A stretch of 10,953 nt of DNA from an uncultured Clostridium sp. (lineage in GTDB: Bacteria; Bacillota; Clostridia; TANB77; CAG-508). The notes beneath the pieces were generated by a model. That model was not told where the DNA came from, did no database searches, and saw only the letters and a program-made list of their open reading frames with translations. The stretch spans positions 1 through 10,953 of the forward strand of contig USJU01000048.1 in NCBI GenBank assembly GCA_900555085.1. Direction: 5' to 3'. Positions 1 through 7,358 of the stretch are shown here, one piece after another. The position numbers and the translations under genes are program-made. Positions within the stretch are counted from its first letter, which is position 1, and each line of letters starts with the position of its first letter.

Positions 1-97
1 TATATCATATTTTTGATAAATTACAATAAATTTATAACAAAAATTTATAAAAAGCCAAAAATGATTTCAATTAAATCTCAATAATAAATATAGAAAT

Positions 98-125
98 AGC
101 TCCGCTACCAATTGATAGCGGAGCT
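98..125 (-). terminator. Intrinsic terminator of the cargo gene
   Basis: A perfect 10-bp GC-rich inverted repeat (98-107 with 116-125, 8-nt loop) begins 27 nt past the stop codon of the 262-aa cargo gene. On the minus strand it is followed by a T-rich but interrupted tail (ATTTCTATATTT). The stem is the strongest in this part of the window, so termination is likely although the U-tract is imperfect. The remaining bases 1-97 are very AT-rich and hold no gene or repeat that I can support. Confidence 0.75.
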
Positions 126-152
126 GAAGAAATCATTTATAAGCACCAGTTT

Positions 153-941
153 TTACCAGTCTTTATAAATTCTCTCCTGTTCGCAAAGATAGGCAATAAG
201 TGGGACAAGGTCACAGGGATTCTCTGAATTGTCAAAACTTCCAACCAGTTCAAGTAAACTCTCTGCTGTTAATTCATTTGTAGAAGGATATCGAATTACT
301 GTACTCCAAGATACCAGAGAATTTCCACTTTTAAGCATAATCTCAAAATTATCATCTTGTGTATAGCAATATTCCGTATATCCAGCTTTCCACCTTTTAA
401 CATCATATCCCTTTGCAACAAGCATTTCTGGTGTATAAAGCACCAATTCACTGTCTAAATTGACAGCTGTAATGTCGCCGACTAATTTGGCTATTTTTAC
501 TAAAAGTTGCACAAATTTGTCCTTGTATGCCTGGATATTTTTTTCTTTACAATTCGGAGCTTCTGGTTCCGTTTCTGAACAGAAATTGAGATCATATGTC
601 CAAACCGTATTAGTATAGCTGTGCCCACAATAATGTTCTTCAAGTTGCTTGTTTCGAATTGCTTTAAGATGATAACCATTACTGTGGTGAGACTCTTGAC
701 CAATCCACACTCTACCGCAGTCGTCTAACTTCTCGGAATAGTATTTAGCCCATAAGCGGGTACCAAACCGCTCATTTGCTACTGGCTTTGCTAAAGTTAC
801 ATTAAGTGTTTCCATAATTATTTTATCTGAAATATTAACATTTAATGGATAAAATAACTTAATGCTATTTCCCCGCCAGCAAGTCCACAGACCTACAATT
901 CCATTTGTTGTTTCAATAACCATGTTCCATCCAATTTGCAT
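153..941 (-). CDS. Unrecognised 262-aa cargo protein of the mobile element
   Basis: I do not recognise this family. The ATG at 941 is chosen because AGGAGG (950-955) lies 8 nt upstream; an in-frame TTG two codons earlier would be only 2 nt from it. No signal peptide or membrane segment is visible, so the protein is probably cytosolic. It is rich in Trp and Cys and has a His/Cys cluster at residues 85-107 (H85, H86, H91, H103, C105, H107) inside a region dense in aromatic and polar residues, which could bind a metal (inference). Base use differs from its neighbours: two sampled 60-base lines are 37% and 45% G+C, against about 18% in a sampled line of the chromosomal coiled-coil gene. That suggests the gene came from another host. 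It has its own promoter and terminator, as expected for a passenger gene such as a resistance, defence or immunity function. None of these is demonstrated. Confidence 0.8.
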   Translation of the reverse strand: MQIGWNMVIETTNGIVGLWTCWRGNSIKLFYPLNVNISDKIIMETLNVTLAKPVANERFGTRLWAKYYSEKLDDCGRVWIGQESHHSNGYHLKAIRNKQLEEHYCGHSYTNTVWTYDLNFCSETEPEAPNCKEKNIQAYKDKFVQLLVKIAKLVGDITAVNLDSELVLYTPEMLVAKGYDVKRWKAGYTEYCYTQDDNFEIMLKSGNSLVSWSTVIRYPSTNELTAESLLELVGSFDNSENPCDLVPLIAYLCEQERIYKDW

Positions 942-953
942 AATCAAATCCTC

Positions 954-1010
954 CTAATTAGTGTTGTATTTTTCCTCCTGTGAAAGCAAGGAAATGTTAT
1001 AGAGTAACAT
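954..1010 (-). CDS. Possible 18-codon leader peptide upstream of the cargo gene
   Basis: A short ORF (ATG at 1010, begins MLLYNISLL, 18 codons, TAG at 954-956) fills almost the whole leader between the cargo promoter and the cargo gene. Its TAG stop overlaps the AGGAGG used by the cargo gene, a layout that permits translational coupling. A second AGGAGG (974-979) lies inside the short ORF with no usable start after it. The start codon sits in a 6-bp hairpin (ATGTTA/TAACAT, 994-1010) and has no ribosome binding site of its own, which weakens the case. It could be chance. Confidence 0.35.
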   Translation of the reverse strand: MLLYNISLLSQEEKYNTN

Positions 1011-1025
1011 GTGCTAACTAACTAT

Positions 1026-1054
1026 ATTATATAATAATTTTACATAATTTTCAA
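1026..1054 (-). promoter_or_regulatory. Sigma-A-type promoter of the cargo gene
   Basis: On the minus strand TTGAAA (1049-1054) and TATAAT (1026-1031) are separated by 17 nt. The predicted transcription start, near 1019, leaves a leader of about 75-80 nt before the cargo ATG. The promoter shows that the cargo gene need not depend on read-through from the relaxase gene. Confidence 0.75.
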
Positions 1055-1078
1055 GTTTTTATAAACGTTAAAATTATT

Positions 1079-1375
1079 TTAATTCATGATATTAAATAAA
1101 TACAATGCCACTTTATTTTGTTCTGTTGTTTCCATTTCCATAATTTTAGCCATTATAAACATTACCATCTTGTATTTAGCAAAATTTATTAAAGTATTTC
1201 TATATTCCTCATCTACTTCTTTTAGCATAGTATCAAATTTCTCATACATTTCAGTTTTGTTATATAATATATTAGTCCAATCGCTTGTAGTTAAGCATAT
1301 ACATAATCTTAATTTATCTTTTATATTCATATCTTTAATTATATTTATTACATTTTTAACTTTATCTTCTTCCAT
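1079..1375 (-). CDS. Small protein of unknown function downstream of the relaxase
   Basis: This 98-aa product is mostly charged and helical with a Met/Ile-rich C-terminal third, and I do not recognise it. The reading frame extends up to an ATG at 1444 inside the relaxase gene. I prefer the ATG at 1375 because GAGG (1384-1387) lies 8 nt upstream and the start then falls 16 nt after the relaxase stop, while the 1444 ATG has no ribosome binding site. The relaxase frame ends in three consecutive stops (TAA TAA TGA) just before it. The close spacing indicates co-transcription with the relaxase, so an accessory mobilization or regulatory role is possible but unsupported by any motif. Its C-terminal end lies only about 25 nt from the -35 box of the cargo promoter. 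Confidence 0.6.
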   Translation of the reverse strand: MEEDKVKNVINIIKDMNIKDKLRLCICLTTSDWTNILYNKTEMYEKFDTMLKEVDEEYRNTLINFAKYKMVMFIMAKIMEMETTEQNKVALYLFNIMN

Positions 1376-1391
1376 AACTTTTTCCTCATTA

Positions 1392-2780
1392 TTAAAATCT
1401 GGTATCATTATTTTTCTTTTTACTCTTTGTTTGCTTGTTTTCATCTGGTATAGTTACTCTTCTAGCAATATTATTTGCAATTTTATTATCGTTGTTGTCA
1501 AATATACCATTTTTGTATAAATCATCACTAACAATCTTATAGTTATTATCTTTATCATAGCAAATCCTTTTGTGAAAATGGCTCATAATACTATGCCAAA
1601 AATCTTTGAATTTCTGCAATTCTTGTTTTATCTTCTCTTTTTCAGCTTGTAATTTTCCTATAATTTTATCTTTGGTAGATAGTTCGTTTTTCAAATCTCC
1701 AATTTCATTATCTTTTAGTTCCATTTCGTATTTTAGGGAACGATTTTCTTTTTCTATTTCAAAAGCAGAATATTCAAAATCTTTAATTGCCACATTTAAG
1801 TCATTTACACTTCTTACTGTCTGGGTTATATCTTTTACATCTTCTGTATAATTTTTGATTTTCTGGACGTCCTCGCTTGAAATAATCATATTATTTTTGT
1901 TTAGCTTAGTAGGTTTTAAACTGTCTAATATTATATTTATATTATTGCTGGTGTTATCAAGTTTTTTAGTTTGAGTATTTGCCTTTTCTAGTTTTTGCTC
2001 TTTCTGTTTTAGCTGTTTTTTGATTTCTCTATAATTGCCTATTTCATTAACATTGATGTCTTGATTTCTGCCTTTTTGCTTTTCTTTTAGCTTAAAATTC
2101 ATATCATAGAACTTATTAAAAGACTTTATACAAGCATTTCTCATTTTATCTTGTATTTGTGTTAATGTGGTTTTAGTAAATAACTTTGATTTTACTACTT
2201 GTTTTTTCATTCCTCTTTTACAATCATAAGAAACTGGAACACCTACAATGTGCATATGAGGAGAAACCTCATCAAAGTGTATTGTTGCATTTGCTATTTT
2301 AAAATCTAGTACAATTTTAATTAAATCCTTTACTTGCTCATTATATACATCAACCATTTTAAATCTATATCGTTCATCTTTATCATTCCAAAAGTCCATA
2401 TCTCCAAGTTCTATTATAATTTCACAAGCTATATCGTTCTGTGAATCGCATACTTTTTTGAAGTAATCTTTGATTTTTCTATCTTCACGAGTTTGCTTGT
2501 TGTTATATTCCAATCTAGCTTCTTCAAATTCATCTAAATATACTTGCTTAACATCATTTACAATATCATCTGTTCCATAAATTGTTCTAATTAACTCTCT
2601 TTGATTATCATAATCTCTTAAATTGTGTTTATTAACATCTGATAAATCTTTCGCATTTTGAATTGCATTATTAGATAAGGAAGTAGTACCAGATACATTT
2701 TCTTTTGCAACTTTCTTTGCTAATTTACTTTTGTTTTTATCACTACCCAAGTGAAAAGAATATGCCAATTCTTGCTTCAT
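1392..2780 (-). CDS. mob: MobV-family relaxase (Mob/Pre, plasmid recombination protein)
   Basis: This relaxase nicks one strand at oriT and stays attached to the DNA 5' end, allowing transfer by a helper conjugation system. The signature HxDE...PHMHI is present at residues 168-178 (H168, D170, E171, H175, H177), the metal-binding motif III of Mob/Pre proteins. A KHNLR motif at 51-55 matches the KHNxR of pMV158 MobM, so H52 is the likely nucleophile. The second half (about 230-410) is a long charged coiled coil, as in MobM, and the C-terminus is strongly basic. The ATG at 2780 follows a near-perfect AAAGGAGGTGA site; an upstream in-frame start at 2813 would overlap the inverted repeats and lacks such a site. 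The length (462 aa) is normal. It lies directly downstream of the putative oriT and in the same direction as the recombinase, resembling tnpZ with tnpX in Tn4451. Confidence 0.93.
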   Translation of the reverse strand: MKQELAYSFHLGSDKNKSKLAKKVAKENVSGTTSLSNNAIQNAKDLSDVNKHNLRDYDNQRELIRTIYGTDDIVNDVKQVYLDEFEEARLEYNNKQTREDRKIKDYFKKVCDSQNDIACEIIIELGDMDFWNDKDERYRFKMVDVYNEQVKDLIKIVLDFKIANATIHFDEVSPHMHIVGVPVSYDCKRGMKKQVVKSKLFTKTTLTQIQDKMRNACIKSFNKFYDMNFKLKEKQKGRNQDINVNEIGNYREIKKQLKQKEQKLEKANTQTKKLDNTSNNINIILDSLKPTKLNKNNMIISSEDVQKIKNYTEDVKDITQTVRSVNDLNVAIKDFEYSAFEIEKENRSLKYEMELKDNEIGDLKNELSTKDKIIGKLQAEKEKIKQELQKFKDFWHSIMSHFHKRICYDKDNNYKIVSDDLYKNGIFDNNDNKIANNIARRVTIPDENKQTKSKKKNNDTRF

Positions 2781-2812
2781 AAAATCACCTCCTTTGAATT
2801 TTTTTCGTAGCA

Positions 2813-2840
2813 TAGGACTTTGGCTTTGCCATAAGTCCTA
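2813..2840. repeat. Inverted repeat IR1 of the putative oriT, next to mob
   Basis: Arms TAGGACTT/AAGTCCTA (2813-2820, 2833-2840) are extended inward by TGGC/GCCA around a TTT loop with one bulged T, giving a 12-bp stem. It ends 33 nt upstream of the mob start. It may be part of oriT or a hairpin in the mob leader RNA. Confidence 0.7.
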
Positions 2841-2841
2841 A

Positions 2842-2879
2842 CCCCCTATATGTTATGACATACTATCATAACATGGGGG
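2842..2879 (-). other. oriT: Putative oriT core with predicted nick site
   Basis: A 9-bp perfect inverted repeat ATGTTATGA/TCATAACAT (2850-2858, 2866-2874) surrounds a 7-nt loop and is clamped by CCCCC (2842-2846) and GGGGG (2875-2879). On the minus strand the loop and 3' arm read TAGTATG followed by TCATAAC. The pMV158 MobM nick site is TAGTGTG/TTAT, within an inverted repeat placed just ahead of mobM. By analogy the nick would fall on the minus strand between 2859 and 2858. The location directly upstream of a MobV relaxase gene fits. The nick position is inference. Confidence 0.65.
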
Positions 2880-2923
2880 CTCTGCGAGGCAATAAATTTT
2901 ATCTCACAGAGCTAAAATTTATT
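2879..2923. repeat. Two interlocked inverted repeats next to oriT
   Basis: Arm A (2879-2888) pairs with A' (2903-2912), 10 bp with one C/A mismatch. Arm B (2891-2901) pairs perfectly with B' (2913-2923), 11 bp. The order is A-B-A'-B' with connecting gaps of 2, 1 and 0 nt. These gaps are too short for both stems to exist at once as a pseudoknot, so the two hairpins should be mutually exclusive. The segment lies between the recombinase stop and mob and shares base 2879 with the oriT core. Confidence 0.7.
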
Positions 2924-2926
2924 CAA
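2898..2926 (-). promoter_or_regulatory. Weak candidate promoter for mob
   Basis: On the minus strand TTGAAT (2921-2926) and GATAAA (2898-2903) are 17 nt apart. The -10 matches consensus at only 4 of 6 positions. The elements lie within the B/B' arms, so transcription and DNA structure could interfere with each other. Mob may instead be read through from the recombinase transcript. Confidence 0.3.
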
Positions 2927-2960
2927 ATTAACTATCGCCACTTTCATTTTTACTTTGTAA

Positions 2961-2977
2961 AAACAAAACGTGCCACG

Positions 2978-2979
<2 letters not shown>
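2961..2979 (-). terminator. Weak hairpin with T-tract at the recombinase stop
   Basis: AACGT/ACGTT (2967-2971, 2975-2979) forms a 5-bp stem with a 3-nt loop that overlaps the recombinase stop codon. On the minus strand the sequence TTGTTTTTAC follows. The stem is short, so termination would be partial at best, allowing some read-through into mob. Confidence 0.3.
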
Positions 2980-4909
<1,930 letters not shown>

Positions 4910-4927
4910 TCAAACCTCCAATCTAAC

Positions 4928-4973
4928 AAAAAAGAGACATCAAAGTACAATACGAGTACTTTTGACATCTCTT
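4928..4973 (-). terminator. Intrinsic terminator inside the recombinase leader
   Basis: On the minus strand the arms 4973-4956 and 4948-4932 form a stem of about 17 bp with a 7-nt loop, two adjacent G-U wobbles and one bulged A, followed by TTTTTT (4933-4928). The wobbles appear as pairs only in minus-strand RNA, consistent with transcription toward the recombinase. It lies downstream of the recombinase promoter and 21 nt before the TTG start, so it should block the gene unless it is overridden. Confidence 0.8.
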
Positions 4974-5065
4974 AAATCCGTTTAACAAAATACAATATAA
5001 TTGTAATATAATATAAATTTTTCAAAGTGCTCGTAGACATATAGCTTTTGACGAACAGCTATATG
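4951..5065 (-). promoter_or_regulatory. Attenuator-like leader: first hairpin and antiterminator segments
   Basis: In minus-strand RNA order there is a hairpin with perfect 8-bp arms CATATAGC/GCTATATG (5065-5058 and 5045-5038, 12-nt loop). Segment 1 (5035-5022, TACGAGCACTTTGA) follows. Segment 2 (4965-4951, TCAAAAGTACTCGTA) is complementary to segment 1 over 13 pairs with one C-A mismatch and one bulged A. Segment 2 is also the 5' arm of the terminator at 4928-4973. Pairing 1:2 therefore excludes the terminator. This is the layout of transcription attenuation. What triggers it is unknown. Confidence 0.6.
4972..5040 (-). CDS. Possible 22-codon leader peptide in the recombinase leader
   Basis: The ATG at 5040 opens a 22-codon frame (begins MSTSTLKNLYY, ends FVKRI, TAA at 4972-4974). 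It covers antiterminator segment 1 in codons 2-7 and stops exactly at the base of the terminator stem. A translating or stalled ribosome would therefore change which structure forms. No good ribosome binding site precedes the ATG, and the ATG lies in the 3' arm of the first hairpin, so translation is uncertain. An overlapping TTG-initiated frame covers much of the same RNA and is an alternative. Confidence 0.35.
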   Translation of the reverse strand: MSTSTLKNLYYITIILYFVKRI

Positions 5066-5080
5066 CAATTAATTGGCTAT

Positions 5081-5108
5081 ATTATATCACGATTTCAAGA
5101 AATGTCAA
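5081..5108 (-). promoter_or_regulatory. Strong promoter of the recombinase gene
   Basis: On the minus strand TTGACA (5103-5108) and TATAAT (5081-5086) both match consensus exactly, with a 16-nt spacer and an extended -10 TG (TGATATAAT). Transcription should begin near 5074 and give a leader of about 165 nt. So strong a promoter in front of a TTG-started recombinase makes sense only if expression is restrained downstream, as the terminator suggests. Confidence 0.8.
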
Positions 5109-5118
5109 TTTTTAACAA

Positions 5119-5400
5119 TTATATATTTTTTAAATATTCTTCTAATTCTGATAATTTAATTTTTTTCGTTAAATTAGAAATATACACATCATTTGAATAA
5201 TTGAAAACTAATAAAGTAATGTTTTTAATTACCACTCTATGTGGTTCAATATATGTAAGATTTGTTTTCTCTAGTTTCCTAATACTGCCATTTATAAAAG
5301 TAGGAGTAACTTTAGCAAATTCACATATAAATTCAAGTCTCTGTTTTAGACATTCTTCAAATTGTAATTCTTGTTTAATTATTTTCAATTTTAACACCAT
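5119..5400 (-). CDS. Unrecognised 93-aa protein
   Basis: I do not recognise this small protein. It has no membrane segment; the N-terminal half looks helical with two Cys (C18, C27), and the C-terminal half alternates beta-like stretches and ends in a short helix (LSELEEYLKN). The last part faintly recalls LytTR DNA-binding domains, too weakly to assign. The start is uncertain. The ATG at 5400 directly abuts the Shine-Dalgarno-like AAAGGA with no spacing, and TTG four codons later has about 11 nt of spacing, so the real protein may be 89 aa. The stop lies 11 nt before the recombinase -35 box, so the gene either belongs to the element end or is a chromosomal gene at the junction. Its only upstream room is 40 bp after the tRNA terminator, with no good promoter. 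Confidence 0.5.
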   Translation of the reverse strand: MVLKLKIIKQELQFEECLKQRLEFICEFAKVTPTFINGSIRKLEKTNLTYIEPHRVVIKNITLLVFNYSNDVYISNLTKKIKLSELEEYLKNI

Positions 5401-5440
5401 CCTTTCATTTGGATGATTTTTATATTGTTTTTAGGCAACA

Positions 5441-5476
5441 AAAAATCAATCAGATTTTATTTTCTGATTGATTTTT
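5441..5476 (-). terminator. Terminator of the tRNA-Leu gene
   Basis: A perfect 14-bp inverted repeat (5441-5454 with 5463-5476, 8-nt loop) has A/T runs on both outer sides, so it could work in both directions. It lies 38 nt past the encoded CCA of the tRNA. A second repeat, TATCTGTT/AACAGATA (5482-5489, 5501-5508), lies between it and the tRNA and may be part of the 3' trailer of the precursor. Confidence 0.8.
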
Positions 5477-5514
5477 GTATCTATCTGTTTTATTAGTTCG
5501 AACAGATACGCCAT

Positions 5515-5602
5515 TGGTGCAGATGGCCGGAATCGAACCGGCACGGTTTATTCAACCGCAGGATTTTAAGTCCTGTGCGTCTACCAGTTCCGCCACATCT
5601 GC
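5515..5602 (-). tRNA. tRNA-Leu (anticodon UAA)
   Basis: A complete class II tRNA with a long variable arm, 85 nt plus an encoded CCA (5515-5517). The acceptor stem is GCAGATG/CATCTGC, with discriminator A. The anticodon stem is CAGGA/TCCTG with loop CTTAAAA, giving anticodon TAA for UUA codons. The T arm GGTTCGATTCC is canonical. UUA is a major Leu codon in such an AT-rich genome. No duplicated 3' end of the tRNA was seen elsewhere in the window, so it is not obviously the element's attachment site. Confidence 0.96.
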
Positions 5603-5643
5603 ATTTGCTATATGAACTGGTATTTTGTCTTTCGACATTTGCT

Positions 5644-5672
5644 ATTATAATATGTTAAATAAATAATGTCAA
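5644..5672 (-). promoter_or_regulatory. Consensus promoter of tRNA-Leu
   Basis: On the minus strand TTGACA (5667-5672) and TATAAT (5644-5649) are separated by exactly 17 nt, a perfect sigma-A consensus. It lies 41 nt upstream of the mature tRNA 5' end, as expected for a highly expressed tRNA. Confidence 0.9.
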
Positions 5673-5707
5673 TACTTTTTTGAAAATAAATTTATTTTGT
5701 AAAAATA

Positions 5708-5737
5708 TTGTAGAATTTTGAATTTATATGATAGAAT
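5708..5737 (+). promoter_or_regulatory. Candidate promoter of the DUF975-like/deoB operon
   Basis: TTGTAG (5708-5713) and TAGAAT (5732-5737) are 18 nt apart, 27 nt before the first start codon. The match is moderate. It is divergent from the tRNA promoter, with about 35 bp between the -35 boxes. Confidence 0.45.
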
Positions 5738-5764
5738 ATAAAAAAATATTTAAAAGGGGTTAAT

Positions 5765-7345
5765 ATGTGGAAGATAAATGAAGTAAAAAAACAAGCAAGA
5801 AAAACTATTAAGAATAATGTGTGGACATTGCTTTTTGTAGGAATAATAATGACTTTTGTATTTGGAGAGTATAGAATTTCTAAAGATGGTTTTTCAAATT
5901 TAAAAACATTAGAATCATTTATAAAAGGACAAGAAAAAGGAGAACAAATAGAATTTTTCGATAAAGAAAATGATGAAGTATTAGTAAATAAATATTTTGA
6001 CCAAATTATAAATCAATCTTTATTTGGAACTATAAATGCAAACATAACAGACTTTAACCAAAAACACAATGTTACAAAAGGAGTATTTTTTGAGGCTTTT
6101 GAAATACTAACAAAAGGACAAACTCAACTTCAAAAATTAGTAGATTCTGTAACAGACTATACAACTAAATTAAAAATGGCAGAATTTTTAACAATGGCAA
6201 TAGCAATAGGTGGTTTTGTAATAAAAATATTTATAACAAACCCTATAATGGTAGGGGAAAGTAGAATGTTTTTAGAGAGTAAAAATTATAATAAAACAAA
6301 AATAAAAAGACTATTGTATGCTTTCAAAAAAGAGAGATATTGGGGAAGTGTAAAAACAATACTCGTAAGAAATATATACAAAGATTTGTGGAATTTTACT
6401 ATAATAGGAGGAATTATAAAATACTATTCATATAAAATGGTTCCATTTATAGTAGCGGAAAATCCAAAAATAAAACCAAATAAAGCAATAACACTTTCTA
6501 GAAATATGATGAATGGGAACAAATTAAAAGCATTTTATTTAGATTTATCTTTTATAGGATGGCATATTTTACAATATATAACTTTTGGACTTGTTGGAAT
6601 ATATGTAAATCCATATGTAAAAGCAACATATTCTGAGTTATATGCAGAATTAAGAAAAGAATATAAAGAAAATAAAAAAGTAAATTATGAGTTATTAAAT
6701 GATGATTTATTATTTGAAATTAACGAACATTCAAAATATCCTTGTGAAGAAACAAAAAAATTAAAAATTGATTATAACAAAAATTACGAATTAACATCCA
6801 TAATACTATTTTTCTTCACATTCTCATTTGTAGGATGGTTATGGGAAGTAGGATTATTCTTATTTGAAGATGGAATTTTTGTAAATAGAGGAACACTTTA
6901 TGGTCCATGGCTACCAATATATGGAACCGGTTGTACATTAATAATTTTATTAACAAAATTTAATTGTGTGAAGAAAATGCTAAAAAATCCACTTTTAACA
7001 TTTAATGTAAATATGGTGGTATGTTCAATTATTGAATATGTAACCTCATGGTATATAGAAGTAACACAAGGAACAAGATATTGGGACTACACAGGAATAT
7101 TTATGAACTTAAATGGAAGAATATGTTTAGAATGTGCATTATTCTTTGGATTTGGAAGTTGTATATGTGTATACTTTGTAGCACCATTCTTAGAGAAAAT
7201 GTTCCAAAAATTAACAAACAAAGTAAAAATAACAATATGCCTAATTTTAACAATGTTATTTACGGCGGATTCAATATATGCACATAAATATCCACATACA
7301 GGAGAAGGAATAACAGAACAAAATTCATCAACAACACAAAATTAA
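5765..7345 (+). CDS. Membrane protein: DUF975-like half joined to a CmpB-like (PF06541) half
   Basis: A 526-aa integral membrane protein with two recognisable halves. Residues 1-300 follow the DUF975 pattern: an N-terminal MWKINEVKKQARKTIKNN followed by a hydrophobic helix (20-34), further helices near 140-160 and 205-230, the AENPKIKPNKAITLSRNMM segment (231-249), then the LDLSFIGW helix and NPYVKATYSELYAELR. Between the first helices is a polar, probably extracytoplasmic loop (about 36-137). Residues 340-515 resemble the PF06541 family (CmpB, putative ABC-transporter type IV), with the GWLWEV and NRGTLYGPWLPIYG motifs (357-387) and several helices. Neither family has a settled function, and no ATPase is present here. 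The start follows AAGGGG at 5 nt spacing. It is the first gene of a likely three-gene operon; the next start codon lies 13 nt after its stop. Confidence 0.8.
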   Translation: MWKINEVKKQARKTIKNNVWTLLFVGIIMTFVFGEYRISKDGFSNLKTLESFIKGQEKGEQIEFFDKENDEVLVNKYFDQIINQSLFGTINANITDFNQKHNVTKGVFFEAFEILTKGQTQLQKLVDSVTDYTTKLKMAEFLTMAIAIGGFVIKIFITNPIMVGESRMFLESKNYNKTKIKRLLYAFKKERYWGSVKTILVRNIYKDLWNFTIIGGIIKYYSYKMVPFIVAENPKIKPNKAITLSRNMMNGNKLKAFYLDLSFIGWHILQYITFGLVGIYVNPYVKATYSELYAELRKEYKENKKVNYELLNDDLLFEINEHSKYPCEETKKLKIDYNKNYELTSIILFFFTFSFVGWLWEVGLFLFEDGIFVNRGTLYGPWLPIYGTGCTLIILLTKFNCVKKMLKNPLLTFNVNMVVCSIIEYVTSWYIEVTQGTRYWDYTGIFMNLNGRICLECALFFGFGSCICVYFVAPFLEKMFQKLTNKVKITICLILTMLFTADSIYAHKYPHTGEGITEQNSSTTQN

Positions 7346-7358
7346 AATGGAGGAAAAA

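Noticed and set aside
1086..1520. A 144-codon plus-strand frame opposite the small ORF and the relaxase end.
   Set aside because: It is antisense to better-supported genes, has no ribosome binding site, and its hydrophobic Ser/Ile/Phe-rich translation is typical of the complement of A-rich coding DNA.
2879..2923. The interleaved repeats as a true H-type pseudoknot or riboswitch.
   Set aside because: The connecting loops (2, 1 and 0 nt) cannot span stems of 10-11 bp, and no known riboswitch motif is present. Alternative hairpins are the better reading.
5201..5416. A 71-codon plus-strand frame over the 93-aa ORF.
   Set aside because: No ribosome binding site or promoter; it overlaps a frame with somewhat better translation signals, although that frame is itself uncertain.
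5482..5508. TATCTGTT/AACAGATA with GTTCGAAC as an SOS (LexA) operator.
   Set aside because: It does not match the Gram-positive LexA box, and it lies in the tRNA trailer rather than at a promoter.
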